DNA of 64,000 bases from Chitinophagales bacterium (GTDB lineage Bacteria; Bacteroidota; Bacteroidia; Chitinophagales; UBA10324), in NCBI GenBank assembly GCA_019694975.1, contig JAIBAY010000003.1, positions 496,001 to 560,000 of the forward strand, in the 5' to 3' direction. This document shows, piece by piece, positions 24,988 through 35,179 of the stretch. Under the pieces are notes generated by a model. That model saw only the letters and a program-made list of their open reading frames with translations, was not told where the DNA came from and ran no database searches. The stretch's first letter is position 1. Each line of letters opens with the position of its first letter. Position numbers and translations under genes: made by a program.

Positions 24988-27900
24988 ATGAAGAAAATTT
25001 TATATGCTTCCCTGCTAATCCTGTTTTTCAACCAGCTTGCCACAGCACAAACAACACCCGTTTGGGTAAATAGCATATCAGGTACAGGCGATAATTCCGA
25101 CCGCTACAATGCAATGGTACAAGACGGCGCTGCAAACCTTTACCTGGGTGGCTATACTTTCAATACCGGCAAAGACAAAGATTACCTGTTGGTAAAAATG
25201 ACGGCTGCCGGCGATACACTCTGGACCAGGCAGTACAATGGCGCCGGCTTTGGCGCCGATAAGATTTTTTACATGGCGTTGGATCCTTCAGGCAATATCA
25301 TTGTCACTGGCGAATCCGACGGAGGCGGTATCAACCAGAACGATATTTTGACGCAGAAGTACAGCGCTGCCGGTGCACTGCTATGGTCTGTTACCTACAA
25401 TTATACTCCTTTCAACCAGGATGATTCACCACTGGGACTGGCTGTTGACAATAGTGGTAATATTTTCATCACCGGATCCAGCGACCGCGATTCAACAGCC
25501 GTTTCCAATGATGATATTATCACGCTGAAGTACAATGCCTCGGGCATACTACAATGGTCGGCACGCGTGAACGGAACCGGAAATGCAACGGACAGAGGAA
25601 ACGGCATTGTAGCTGATAATGCAGGTGGCTGTGTGATTACCGGCAGAACTGCTTCATTGCTCGATGATGATATAATAACCATTCTTTATAGCAGCGCCGG
25701 AGCAGAAACCTGGCGCACCGTTTACAACAGGGGATTTGGTAATGACCGTGGTGAAGATATTTGCGCAGATGGCACCGGATTTTATTACGTGACCGGCCGT
25801 TCATCCAGCGCAAGCGACTACGATGCGGTTACCATCAAGTACAATGCATCCGGCGTTGCGCAATGGACAAAATTCTTCAACAAAGTGGACAATGACTATG
25901 GAAATCATATTAAAGTTACTGCCGCCGGTGATGTATTTGTGATCGGTCAGTCAGACGTTGACAATTCAGGCGGAACCACTGACTATGATTTTCTTATCCT
26001 GAAATACAATTCCCTCGGAACGCAACAATGGGCTAAAACATTCGGCAATCCTGCATTGAACGCAGAAGATCCAAACGATCTGGCTATTGATGCTTCCGGT
26101 AATGTATACGTTACCGGGAAAAGTGATGTAAATGCACTGGCTGCAGTTACAGCTGATAATTTCCTGACCGTCAAATACAATGCATCCGGTGTTTTGCAAT
26201 GGAGCACTTACTTCGACGGCACCGCTGTTAACAGCGATGATATTGCTGAAGCAATGGTGCTCGATGCATCGGGCAATCTTTACATTGCCGGAGGTGGTGA
26301 CAATGCATCATCGCAAAAAGATGCCAGCGTAATAAAGTACGCGGGAGCAACCGGTGTGGCTACCTGGACAAAAAATTACAACGGCAAGGGCGATTTCTCA
26401 GATAAGGTGCAGGATATGATTGCTGATGCCGCCAATAACATTTATGTGACCGGCTATGTCTTTTCACCCGAACAGCGTAAAGATCTTTTCACAGCGAAAA
26501 TAAATGCTGCCGGCACCACCCTTTGGTATAAAACGTATGATTTCTCATTAGCGGATGACGAAGGCAAAGCCATCACACTCGATACCAGTGGCAATGTATA
26601 TGTTTGCGGCAACAGCATCGGCAATGGTACCAGCGATGATTATATCACCATAAAATATGATGCCCTGGGCAACATGATCTGGTCAGCCCGTTACAATTTC
26701 GTGAATGAAGCGGATGTCGCTACTTCCATCAGTGTGAATGCAGCCAACGGTAACGTTTTCGTAACCGGTTACAGCGATGCCAACAGCACTGCCTCCGTCA
26801 CCAATTATGATATCGCCACGGTAAAATATTCCTCCATCGGAAATGAAAATGCTGTGGTCAGGTATAATGGTTCCGGTAATGGTATTGACCGGGGCGTAAG
26901 GATAATCGTCAATGGTAACAGCTCCTATGTTACGGGCAAAACCTGGAATGGATCCGATTACGACATCGTCACTATAAAATATAATGGTTCGCTGAGCCAG
27001 CAATGGGCATCCGTATATGCGGGCAATGGGCTGCTCGACGACGAGCCGCGTGATATGATACAGGAAAACGTTACCGGTGATTTGTTTGTTGCCGGCAATA
27101 CCGGCACTGTTGCAAGCGGCGATAATTATCTCACACTCCGTTACAAGAATGCAGGTGCATTACAATGGAGTTCTTCCTACAACGGTACAGGCAACAGCAC
27201 CGATCGCGCTTATGGCGTAGTGACTGTTGCTGACGGTGTTTTTGTTACCGGTCGCAGTGCACCTGCTGCCGGCGCCGACAGTGCGGACATTGTTACCGTC
27301 CGCTATGATAAACTAACCGGCACGCAATCCTGGATAAACAGGTACAACGGAGCAGCTGCCGGCACTGACCGTGGAAATGCCATCACTGCCGATGCCGGCG
27401 GAAATATTTTTGTCACCGGTGAAAGCATTGGGGCATTCTCGGGCAGCGATTATGTTACATTATTATACGATGCTACCGGCAACAGGAAATGGGAAGCACG
27501 GTACAACGGAACCGGTAACAACGAAGATGTTCCCAGGTGCATAGTGGCAGATGCCTCCGGTTACGTTTATGTAAGCGGTTACGCAACAGGCACAACTTCC
27601 GGGTTCGATGCAACTACATTAAAATACTGCCCGCCGCCGCCAGTGAGTGCAGGAGCAGATGTAAGCATTTGCAAAGGGGCTTCTGTAAATATGAATGCCA
27701 CAGGCGCTGTCTCCTATTTGTGGACTCCTTCAACGGGTCTCAGCAGTGCAGTCATTGCCAACCCTGTAGCCAGCCCTGCCATAACAACTACCTATGTTGT
27801 AAGCGGCACCAATGCACTCGGCTGCAGTGCCGGACAAGACACCGTTAAAGTTATTGTTAAAGGATCACCTACCGCGAAAATTACGGCCGGTGGTCCGCTT

Positions 27901-28356
27901 TCATTCTGCCAGGGCGACAGTGTCATCCTATCTGCCACTGCAGGAACCGGCTTTACCTATCAATGGAAGAAAGGATCAGCTATCATTGCAGGTGCCACCA
28001 ACATCAGTTATACGGCGAAAACTGCGGGTACATATAAAGTGACCATCACAAATTCCAATGGTTGCAGTAATACTTCCAAAGGAACAAAAGTGCAGATCAT
28101 CTGCAAAGAAGGAGTCATTGCATCGCCCATGATGATGGCACCCAACCCGTTTGAAAACAATTTCACCATACAGCTTCCTGCCAGAGTTGTTGCTGACATC
28201 GCCATCTTTGATGTGCTTGGCCGGAAAACCGAACAATACTTTCGTGTCAGCAATATACTGACGATGGGTGAACACTTATTGCCTGGCACGTACCTGATAC
28301 AAGTGAATGATGGCGAAAAACGCACCACCTGCAAAATCGTAAAAACAGGAAACTGA
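24988..28356 (+). CDS. T9SS-exported SBBP-repeat protein with PKD/Ig-like domain
   Basis: The protein has 1,122 residues, with the signal peptide MKKILYASLLILFFNQLATAQ. Most of the protein (about 25-885) is about 16 SBBP/delta-60-type units of 50-60 residues, each with D..G.VYVTG.S and D..TIKYN..G..QW..Y(N)G, which fold as one or more beta-propellers. Two Ig-like/PKD segments follow: PVSAGADVSICKGASVN.., then PTAKITAGGPLSFCQGDSV... The C-terminus is a T9SS type A sorting domain (MAPNPFENNFTIQL..VLGRKTEQY..GTYLIQV). It is exported and probably surface-attached; its ligand is unknown. A paralogue starts 52 nt downstream, so the pair is probably co-transcribed. Confidence 0.9.
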   Translation: MKKILYASLLILFFNQLATAQTTPVWVNSISGTGDNSDRYNAMVQDGAANLYLGGYTFNTGKDKDYLLVKMTAAGDTLWTRQYNGAGFGADKIFYMALDPSGNIIVTGESDGGGINQNDILTQKYSAAGALLWSVTYNYTPFNQDDSPLGLAVDNSGNIFITGSSDRDSTAVSNDDIITLKYNASGILQWSARVNGTGNATDRGNGIVADNAGGCVITGRTASLLDDDIITILYSSAGAETWRTVYNRGFGNDRGEDICADGTGFYYVTGRSSSASDYDAVTIKYNASGVAQWTKFFNKVDNDYGNHIKVTAAGDVFVIGQSDVDNSGGTTDYDFLILKYNSLGTQQWAKTFGNPALNAEDPNDLAIDASGNVYVTGKSDVNALAAVTADNFLTVKYNASGVLQWSTYFDGTAVNSDDIAEAMVLDASGNLYIAGGGDNASSQKDASVIKYAGATGVATWTKNYNGKGDFSDKVQDMIADAANNIYVTGYVFSPEQRKDLFTAKINAAGTTLWYKTYDFSLADDEGKAITLDTSGNVYVCGNSIGNGTSDDYITIKYDALGNMIWSARYNFVNEADVATSISVNAANGNVFVTGYSDANSTASVTNYDIATVKYSSIGNENAVVRYNGSGNGIDRGVRIIVNGNSSYVTGKTWNGSDYDIVTIKYNGSLSQQWASVYAGNGLLDDEPRDMIQENVTGDLFVAGNTGTVASGDNYLTLRYKNAGALQWSSSYNGTGNSTDRAYGVVTVADGVFVTGRSAPAAGADSADIVTVRYDKLTGTQSWINRYNGAAAGTDRGNAITADAGGNIFVTGESIGAFSGSDYVTLLYDATGNRKWEARYNGTGNNEDVPRCIVADASGYVYVSGYATGTTSGFDATTLKYCPPPPVSAGADVSICKGASVNMNATGAVSYLWTPSTGLSSAVIANPVASPAITTTYVVSGTNALGCSAGQDTVKVIVKGSPTAKITAGGPLSFCQGDSVILSATAGTGFTYQWKKGSAIIAGATNISYTAKTAGTYKVTITNSNGCSNTSKGTKVQIICKEGVIASPMMMAPNPFENNFTIQLPARVVADIAIFDVLGRKTEQYFRVSNILTMGEHLLPGTYLIQVNDGEKRTTCKIVKTGN

Positions 28357-28408
28357 TCAATGCTGCCATCAATAAAACAGTGATTTGTCTGATGCTTAAA
28401 ACCAGCTC

Positions 28409-31318
28409 ATGCCAACTAAAATAAAATTTGCCGCTTGCCTGTTTTATCTTCTCGTCCTGCAACAGGCAGTTTCAGCACAGCCTTCCGCTGAGTGGGTTTT
28501 TCATTATAATGGAGAAGGAGATTACACCGACCGTTTTACCTGTATGGCTTCCGACGCTGCGGGTAATATTTATGCAGGAGGGTCCTCCGTGAATATCGGA
28601 ACCGATCGTGATTTTCTGGTACAGAAATCAGATGCTGACGGCAATATAATATGGAGAACAATGACAGGCGCCGCAGGCAACGGACCGGATGAGGTAACTG
28701 CCATCTGGGTAGATGGATCACAAAACGTTTATGTGACCGGCTTTGGCAAAAGCCAGGATGCAGGTAATGATTTTCTCACAATTAAATATGACCCTAATGG
28801 CGTGCTTACCTGGTCTGCTGTTTACAACTACGATGTCGCGAATGCTTATGATCAGCCAAACTCCATTGCCCTCGATCAGGAGGGAAATGTGATTGTTACA
28901 GGCCAGAGCGACAGCGACCCGGGCCCGCTTACCAAAGATGATTATCTCACAATTAAGTATTCATCCACCGGCAGCCAGGTATGGATACAACGATACAATG
29001 GTTTGGGTGATGGCACCGACAGGGCCGTGAAGGTGGTAACTGATAATAACAACAATATTTATGTGACCGGACGAAGCTACAATGGCTCCTTTGACGATTA
29101 TGTAACCATTAAGTATAATGCGGCGGGAACACAGCAATGGCTGAAATACGGCGACCGCAATTTCACCGACCGCGCCACGGCAATGGCTATCGATGCCAAT
29201 GCGAATATCTATGTGACCGGCTGGAGCAGCAATGGATCCAATGATGATTTTTATACCATTAAATATAATAGTTCAGGCGCCACGCAGTGGTCAAAAGTGG
29301 TGGATGGCGTTGACCAGGATCGTGCACTCGCCATCGCCGTGGATGGCAGCGGTAATGTGTACGTTTCGGGCAGCAGTGATGGTGATAACGGCCCTTTTGT
29401 AAATCTTAATTACAGAACTGTTAAGTACAACGCCAATGGTGTGCTGCAGTGGAATGTGGTATATGACGGAACTGCCGGAAATGACGACATACCATCCGCA
29501 ATAGCCGTTGCAGGCAATGAAGTTTTCGTTACCGGCACCTCAGACATTAATGCCACACCGGCGATTTCGAATGATTTGGTGACTATAAAATACGCCTCCG
29601 GCGGCACTGTGCAATGGACAAAATCTTATGCAGGCACTGGCGGATTTGATGATGTGAGTTATGCGCTGCTTGCTAATGCCGGCGGAAATACCTTTGTGGC
29701 CGGTTATGAAGAAGATAATCAGCAGCAACGGAATGCACTCCTCATCAAATACGATAATAGTGGCACGCAGCTTTTCAGCAGCAACTTCAACGGTACCGGC
29801 GACAACAGCGATAACATCCGTGACCTGAAAACGGACGTATCCGGAAATCTATACCTCGCCGGTTATGCAGTGCAACGCGGGCAAAACCGTGATTTCTTTA
29901 TTCTTAAGCTGACTGCCACCGGCGATACTGCCTGGACCCGTTATATCAACGGATCATCGCCGGACAGCGAAGATGAAGGGCAATCAATTACCATAGATGG
30001 TACAGACCATCTGATCGCCGCCGGCTTCACAAAAAACAGTGGCAGCTCCGGTGATTTTACCGCAGTGAAACTGGATGCGGCAGGCGATTCAACATGGCTC
30101 CGTTATTTTGATTCACCCACTCATGAAAATGATAAGGCATACGACATGCAGCGTGATGCAACCGGCAATATCTATATCACCGGCCGCACCGACAGCGACG
30201 CAGGACTGAATTCCAATGACGATGCAACAACCATAAAATATGACACTGACGGAAACCTGCTTTGGAGCCAGTCATATAATGGCACAGGTAACGGCCCTGA
30301 CCGCGGAAGCTTTGTGAGGGTGGCCGCATCCGGAAACATTTACGTCGGCGGCCGAACGTTCAATGGCAGCAACCTCGATATGCTCTTCATCAAATACAGC
30401 AGTGATGGTAACCAGCAATGGATAAAAAGCATTGACGGCGGCTTTGGCAATGATGAGATAAGAGCGATGGCGATCGATAACAATGAAAACATTTATGTAA
30501 CCGGCAGCAGTGCCGGCGCAACCGACTCCGCTGATTTGATTACCATGAAATACTCGCCTTCCGGCGATCAGTTGTGGCTGAATCGTTACAACGGCAACGG
30601 CAACGGAGGCGACTTTGGCGAAGGCCTTGCAGTTGATCCCGCAGGCAATGTGCTTGTTACCGGTTATACTGACGCAGATAATACGGCTGCTGTTAACCTT
30701 GATATCTTAACCATAAAATACGACGGCAGCGGAACTGAACTTTGGAATAAAACAGCAAACGGCAGCGTTAACCTCGATGCGATCGCTGATGCCATCATCA
30801 CAGATGAATTCGGAAATGCCTATGTAGCAGGTCACGGGAATAATGGCTCTGCCACCGATCTGAACTTTGATATCATCACCATCCGGTACAATGACGATGG
30901 AACAGAAGCCTGGCAAACTTCATACAACGGTGTATCCGACACACTCGATGAACCAAATACCATGTTGCTTTCCGGTAATGATCTGTTTATCGCCGGCAGC
31001 AGCTGGCAAAACGGTCAGCAACGTGATATGATAGTGATCAAATACGCATCCGTAACGGGCATCCGCTCAATCGCTCAAAATGAAGCGGTGAATGTTTTTC
31101 CAAATCCCTTTACCGACGTGCTTCATATACAATCACCGGGATTGTCAAATGCTGAACTGATATTTCAATTATTTGATGTAACAGGAAGACTCATCTGCAC
31201 AACAGCTGTTAAAGGAAACGATTCGGTGCTACTTCCCGGCAAACTTGCACCCGGCTGCTATACTTATGCAATACTTAACAACCGTCTGACCATACAGGCA
31301 GGCAAACTCATTCACTGA
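28409..31318 (+). CDS. T9SS-exported SBBP-repeat protein (paralogue)
   Basis: The protein has 969 residues, with a signal peptide (MPTKIKFAACLFYLLVLQQAVSAQ). About 15-16 SBBP-type repeats (IYVTGRS..D..TIKYNSSG..W) occupy residues 25-885. There is no Ig-like spacer, unlike the upstream paralogue. The sorting domain begins at VNVFPNPFTDVLHI (about 892) and ends in GKLIH, a somewhat degenerate T9SS type A tail. The gene lies 52 nt after its paralogue and 41 nt before the P-loop NTPase gene, so it is the link between the exported pair and the ABC operon. Confidence 0.9.
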   Translation: MPTKIKFAACLFYLLVLQQAVSAQPSAEWVFHYNGEGDYTDRFTCMASDAAGNIYAGGSSVNIGTDRDFLVQKSDADGNIIWRTMTGAAGNGPDEVTAIWVDGSQNVYVTGFGKSQDAGNDFLTIKYDPNGVLTWSAVYNYDVANAYDQPNSIALDQEGNVIVTGQSDSDPGPLTKDDYLTIKYSSTGSQVWIQRYNGLGDGTDRAVKVVTDNNNNIYVTGRSYNGSFDDYVTIKYNAAGTQQWLKYGDRNFTDRATAMAIDANANIYVTGWSSNGSNDDFYTIKYNSSGATQWSKVVDGVDQDRALAIAVDGSGNVYVSGSSDGDNGPFVNLNYRTVKYNANGVLQWNVVYDGTAGNDDIPSAIAVAGNEVFVTGTSDINATPAISNDLVTIKYASGGTVQWTKSYAGTGGFDDVSYALLANAGGNTFVAGYEEDNQQQRNALLIKYDNSGTQLFSSNFNGTGDNSDNIRDLKTDVSGNLYLAGYAVQRGQNRDFFILKLTATGDTAWTRYINGSSPDSEDEGQSITIDGTDHLIAAGFTKNSGSSGDFTAVKLDAAGDSTWLRYFDSPTHENDKAYDMQRDATGNIYITGRTDSDAGLNSNDDATTIKYDTDGNLLWSQSYNGTGNGPDRGSFVRVAASGNIYVGGRTFNGSNLDMLFIKYSSDGNQQWIKSIDGGFGNDEIRAMAIDNNENIYVTGSSAGATDSADLITMKYSPSGDQLWLNRYNGNGNGGDFGEGLAVDPAGNVLVTGYTDADNTAAVNLDILTIKYDGSGTELWNKTANGSVNLDAIADAIITDEFGNAYVAGHGNNGSATDLNFDIITIRYNDDGTEAWQTSYNGVSDTLDEPNTMLLSGNDLFIAGSSWQNGQQRDMIVIKYASVTGIRSIAQNEAVNVFPNPFTDVLHIQSPGLSNAELIFQLFDVTGRLICTTAVKGNDSVLLPGKLAPGCYTYAILNNRLTIQAGKLIH

Positions 31319-31359
31319 ACATCAACATCAATCGTATACCAATAATAATCCTCAACGCC

Positions 31360-32394
31360 ATGAAAATCAAAAAGACAATCGTCACAAAAGATATTCAGCA
31401 GTATATCCTGAATGAATCTATCAAAGAAACCTATGTACCGGCAGCAGGTGATGTTGCCATCTTTGAGGTGATAACTCTTGGCCGGCATGAAACGATACAA
31501 GGCGAAGACAAGCGCATCACTGCCATCTTCGAAAATGATTTTATCATGGCGGCATTTGCAGATCGATATGCCACATCACAGTTTGAAGGATATGTTCCAA
31601 CTTTCCCGATGGAATTATACGATATCCTCGGCGCGGGCGGTGCTATTGGCGTGGTAAAATCAAAAAACGCGCTGCTGAAGGATATTGAACCTACCAAAAT
31701 CAGGATGATCGGCTACTGCTGCGATGATTCTGGCAAAGTGATCAATACCAAATGGTACCAAAAACAGCGGATTCCATTTACGGGTGAATTACCGAATAAT
31801 GCAAAGGTGATCCTGTCAGTCGGTTCAACCATGGACAGCGGAAAAACCACCACGGCAGCGCATGTTGCACGCGGACTGAAATATTCGGGTAAGAAAGTTG
31901 CCTTCATTAAGTTTACCGGTACGTGCTTTACCAAAGACAAAGACTTCGTATATGATTGCGGCGCTGATGTGGCAATCGATTTTTCTGACCTTGGTTTTCC
32001 TTCCACTTACATGTGTCAGAAAGAAGAACTGCTCGACCTCTACCAATCACTGCTCGCCAGGATTGCTGATGAAAAACCTGATTTCATAGTGATGGAAATT
32101 GCCGACGGACTGATGCAGCGCGAAACAAATTTCCTCCTTCGCTCCAGGGAATTCATGGCAACCATTCACAGTGTGGTATTCAGCTGCGGCGACAGCCTGA
32201 GCGCTTTCCAGGGCTTCGACATTCTGCAGCAATGGGGCATCACGCCGGCACTCATCAGCGGCCGCTTTTCCATGAGCCCGTTGCTGATTGAAGAAGTAAA
32301 AAACAACTGTGCGGTTCCGGTGCTTACAATTGAAGAAATCATGACGGGCAAATTCAATAACTTGCTGGTTTCCTCCAGATTGGTAGCTGCCTGA
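31360..32394 (+). CDS. P-loop NTPase of the dethiobiotin-synthetase/MobB-like (SIMIBI) type
   Basis: The protein has 344 residues, is cytoplasmic and has no signal peptide. The N-terminal 140 residues form an unassigned beta-rich domain. A P-loop GSTMDSGKTT (about 155-164) opens a SIMIBI-class fold. It resembles dethiobiotin synthetase or MobB (GxxxxxGKTT, then VAFIKFTGTC, then DFIVMEIADGLMQRET as a Walker B-like segment). The DUF1611 family has a similar layout, but I could not match its full signature. The function is unknown; a ligase or acyltransferase acting on a small molecule is one option. The stop codon overlaps the start of the ABC exporter gene (TGATG), indicating translational coupling. 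Confidence 0.6.
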   Translation: MKIKKTIVTKDIQQYILNESIKETYVPAAGDVAIFEVITLGRHETIQGEDKRITAIFENDFIMAAFADRYATSQFEGYVPTFPMELYDILGAGGAIGVVKSKNALLKDIEPTKIRMIGYCCDDSGKVINTKWYQKQRIPFTGELPNNAKVILSVGSTMDSGKTTTAAHVARGLKYSGKKVAFIKFTGTCFTKDKDFVYDCGADVAIDFSDLGFPSTYMCQKEELLDLYQSLLARIADEKPDFIVMEIADGLMQRETNFLLRSREFMATIHSVVFSCGDSLSAFQGFDILQQWGITPALISGRFSMSPLLIEEVKNNCAVPVLTIEEIMTGKFNNLLVSSRLVAA

Positions 32395-34103
32395 TGAATG
32401 CACGCAAGCTTATTGCTGATTTTTTTTCCCGGAACAAAGCACTGGTGCTCGTAACCTTCGTGGCCAGTATCGGTAACAGCCTGCTTAATGTTTTACTTCC
32501 GCTGAGCATCGGTAAATTTTATGAACTCGCCTTTCATGAAAGTTCTGCAAAAGGAAAGCTCTTTGATACACTCCATCTGTCGGTTAACACGATGTCAGGA
32601 TTCTTCCTCTTTTTCCTGGTACTGATCATATTGAAATCTGTAATTACTTATGGCGAAAAATATTTTACCGGTTTAGTGGGAGAACGCTTTTCGCGTAACC
32701 TGCGCGAATTACTTTTCCGTACCCAGTTGTCGCATTCAATGCCGGTGCATGAACTGAAACCGGCAGGAAAATACCTGCTACGCTATAGCGGCGACTTATC
32801 ATTCATTCAGCGCTTCATCAGCAAAGGCATTATCCAGTTTTCAGGCGATCTTGTTTTCCTCACCGCCGCTTTCACGGTATTGCTGCTCATCAACACAACA
32901 TTAACTGCCGTCGTGATTGCCGGATTAGCCGCGGCTGCCGGTATCATAGTATTGCTCAACAAATCTGTACGCAAAGCCACCATCAGCAGAAGAAATCAAC
33001 GGTCTGCACTCCTGGGTTTTGTCACCACACGGCTGCAGGCATTCTATACCTTAAAAAGTTTTAACCGCGAAGTGCCTGAGACAACACAGTTTAACCGTCA
33101 GTCGCGCAAAATGTATGAGCTGGGAATAAACTACTACCGCGTTTATGCTTTGGTGCAGGCCATCCTGCCGGCGCTTTTTTTCGGCACAATGGCGCTGGTA
33201 CTTTACTTTGTTGCGGTGGAACGCGAAACGAACCCTGCCGCATTCCATCATGGTGATGTCCTGAACTACATACTGCTGCTGTTGTATATTCAGTCCTCTA
33301 TCCGGCGGATGCTCGGTGTAAATGTGGTCTGGCAGCTCGGCCAGGTTTCCATGCTGAAATTACTCCGCATCATCAACCAGCCTGTTGAACGCAGGGATGA
33401 TCCTGCAACGATGGTTCCTGCAAAAGGAAAAATAGTATTTGAAGATGTTTCCTTTCAATACGAACATGCTCAACAGCCCGCTGTGGAACACCTCACCTGC
33501 TGTTTCGAACCCGGCACTATTACCTGGCTGCAAGGCAGGCAAGGCAGTGGAAAAAGCACTGTGCTGAAACTCATCCAGGGCATCTATACGCCGGGCAGCG
33601 GAAAGATTTTTCTGGATGATCAGCCTTTCGCATCGCTGGCACCGAATGCCGTGCGTAAAAATGTAGCAATCATTTCCGATGAAGCTCCGCTTATCGGCAA
33701 TACGGTATTCAAAGCGATATCATACAACACTGCGGATGAGAAACGGGAAAAAACAGCGCAGTTGCTGGAAAGGCTTGGCTTCCATGTTGGCGGCAGCAGT
33801 AATCAGTCACTCGATTACCGCCTCAGCGACTATGCGAAAAACCTCTCCAACGGGCAACGTAAGTTGCTGATGTTTGCCCGCGCATTCCTTACCAGGAAAA
33901 AAGTCCTGCTCATTGACGAAGTCTTTGATGACCTTGATCCTGATGCCAGGGCAAAGGTGCTGGCCGAATTGCAGCGCCTGGCATCAAAGCGCACCATCAT
34001 CATTGCCGGCAGCCGGCTACCTGAAACGCTGAAAGCCGGTCAAATAATTAACCTGAATGAACTTCATCATAAAATTCAGCGCTCCTACCATGACATCAAT
34101 TAG
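32394..34103 (+). CDS. ABC exporter (TMD-NBD fusion) with non-canonical nucleotide-binding motifs
   Basis: The protein has 569 residues. Six transmembrane helices lie in about 12-300, and the nucleotide-binding domain in 335-560. Walker A is normal (GRQGSGKST, about 380-388), as are Walker B and the catalytic Glu (KKVLLIDEVFDDLD, about 501-514). The signature is LSNGQRK rather than LSGGQ. The Q-loop Gln position reads IISDEAP (Asp), and the H-loop reads IIIAGSRLPE, where other exporters have IxIAHRLS, so the switch His is missing. The domain may bind ATP but hydrolyse it slowly, or act with a partner. It is translationally coupled to the P-loop gene, and the downstream lipoprotein gene starts 14 nt before its end. 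The cargo is unknown. Confidence 0.82.
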   Translation: MNARKLIADFFSRNKALVLVTFVASIGNSLLNVLLPLSIGKFYELAFHESSAKGKLFDTLHLSVNTMSGFFLFFLVLIILKSVITYGEKYFTGLVGERFSRNLRELLFRTQLSHSMPVHELKPAGKYLLRYSGDLSFIQRFISKGIIQFSGDLVFLTAAFTVLLLINTTLTAVVIAGLAAAAGIIVLLNKSVRKATISRRNQRSALLGFVTTRLQAFYTLKSFNREVPETTQFNRQSRKMYELGINYYRVYALVQAILPALFFGTMALVLYFVAVERETNPAAFHHGDVLNYILLLLYIQSSIRRMLGVNVVWQLGQVSMLKLLRIINQPVERRDDPATMVPAKGKIVFEDVSFQYEHAQQPAVEHLTCCFEPGTITWLQGRQGSGKSTVLKLIQGIYTPGSGKIFLDDQPFASLAPNAVRKNVAIISDEAPLIGNTVFKAISYNTADEKREKTAQLLERLGFHVGGSSNQSLDYRLSDYAKNLSNGQRKLLMFARAFLTRKKVLLIDEVFDDLDPDARAKVLAELQRLASKRTIIIAGSRLPETLKAGQIINLNELHHKIQRSYHDIN

Positions 34104-34503
34104 CAGATCAATACATTGGCAGTTGGTTTTTTCACTTACGCTGTTCCTGCTTGCTTCCTGTAAAAAACAGGAAGGCAAAGGCGGTGATGCCTCCATCGCC
34201 GGATCGGTGTATACAGAACATTTCAATTCCACTTTTACGGAATTCATCAGTGAGTATCCCGGCGCCGACACCTATGTTTACCTGGTGTACGGCGATGATA
34301 TCAGTTATGGTCAGCGGATCAAAACAAATTATGAAGGACAATTTGAATTCAAGTACCTCTATAAAGGAAACTACACTGTTTATGTGTATTCACTCGACTC
34401 CACGCTCACATCGCCGGATGGCAGCATTCCTGTCGTGAAACAAGTAAGCATTGCGGGAAGAAAGGATCATATACAGCTCGACACCTTCCGGATTTTTCAA
34501 TGA
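34090..34503 (+). CDS. Small lipoprotein with carboxypeptidase-regulatory-like beta domain
   Basis: The ATG at 34090 gives 137 residues. The frame is open to an upstream ATG at 34057, but the start at 34090 places the lipoprotein signal correctly (FSLTLFLLASC; lipidated Cys about 24). The mature part has SIAGSVYTEHFNST..GADTYVYLVYGDD..IKTNYEGQFEFKYLYKGNYTVYVYS. This is the pattern of a carboxypeptidase-regulatory-like or SdrD B-like sandwich (GxV...T...G.F.F..L..G.Y.V). It overlaps the ABC gene by 14 nt and precedes the YD-repeat gene by 19 nt. It is probably a periplasmic or outer-membrane accessory of the operon. Confidence 0.75.
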   Translation: MTSISRSIHWQLVFSLTLFLLASCKKQEGKGGDASIAGSVYTEHFNSTFTEFISEYPGADTYVYLVYGDDISYGQRIKTNYEGQFEFKYLYKGNYTVYVYSLDSTLTSPDGSIPVVKQVSIAGRKDHIQLDTFRIFQ

Positions 34504-34522
34504 ATGCATCCCTGAAGACACC

Positions 34523-35179
34523 ATGAAATTATATCAGTTTCATACGATGAAGCAGGACAAAGGCAGATACAGCATTGCGCCTGAATTATTGCGTATGGCA
34601 ACTGTTATGGCAATCTTTGTAAGAACCGGTCTGACACTCTGTTTAATTGCCGGCATCCAGTTCACCGCTTTTTCGCAAACAACACGCGAAATCTCCTCCC
34701 GCGGAATCAGTTCCGTTACGGTTACAGTCTTTGATGCGCGCAAAAAAGATACGACAGAAAGGAAAACCTTCACACGGTATGATCATCAGGGCAATGCACT
34801 GGAAAACATCGAATATGACCAAACAGGAAAAATCAAGTCGCACGAGCAGTATGAATTCAACAGCCATAATGATGAAACGGTGTACCGGTTGATTGATGCC
34901 GATGGTAAAGTGATTAAAAGTGTCTATACCACTTATGACAAATGGAATCATGTTGCATCAAAAACCATCCTTGATGCTACCGGTGCCATCACGGAAAAAA
35001 CGATCAGCACTTATAACACCTTTAATGATCTCACGGAAGAAAACACTTACGACAAAGAGGGAAAGCTGACCCGCCGCGCACAATACAGCTACGACACGAA
35101 AGGCATGCTGCTCAGCCGGAAGGTGTATAATGAGAAAGGTGAATTAATCTACGCAAAAGAATATACCTACGAGTACTAA
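34523..35179 (+). CDS. Exported YD-repeat-like protein
   Basis: The ATG at 34523 gives 218 residues. A late hydrophobic signal (MAIFVRTGLTLCLIAGIQFTAFSQ) suggests that the true start may be an internal ATG, at MATVMAIF, near 34592. The mature part is a ladder of about six strands-and-turns of the form YDxxGxxxxxxxY (YDQTGKIKSHEQYEF, YDKEGKLTRRAQYSY, YNEKGELIYAKEYTY). These resemble Rhs/YD or MORN-type repeats and are probably periplasmic or surface located. The last codon overlaps the ATG of the DUF2490 gene (TAATG), so the two are coupled. No function is assigned. Confidence 0.7.
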   Translation: MKLYQFHTMKQDKGRYSIAPELLRMATVMAIFVRTGLTLCLIAGIQFTAFSQTTREISSRGISSVTVTVFDARKKDTTERKTFTRYDHQGNALENIEYDQTGKIKSHEQYEFNSHNDETVYRLIDADGKVIKSVYTTYDKWNHVASKTILDATGAITEKTISTYNTFNDLTEENTYDKEGKLTRRAQYSYDTKGMLLSRKVYNEKGELIYAKEYTYEY

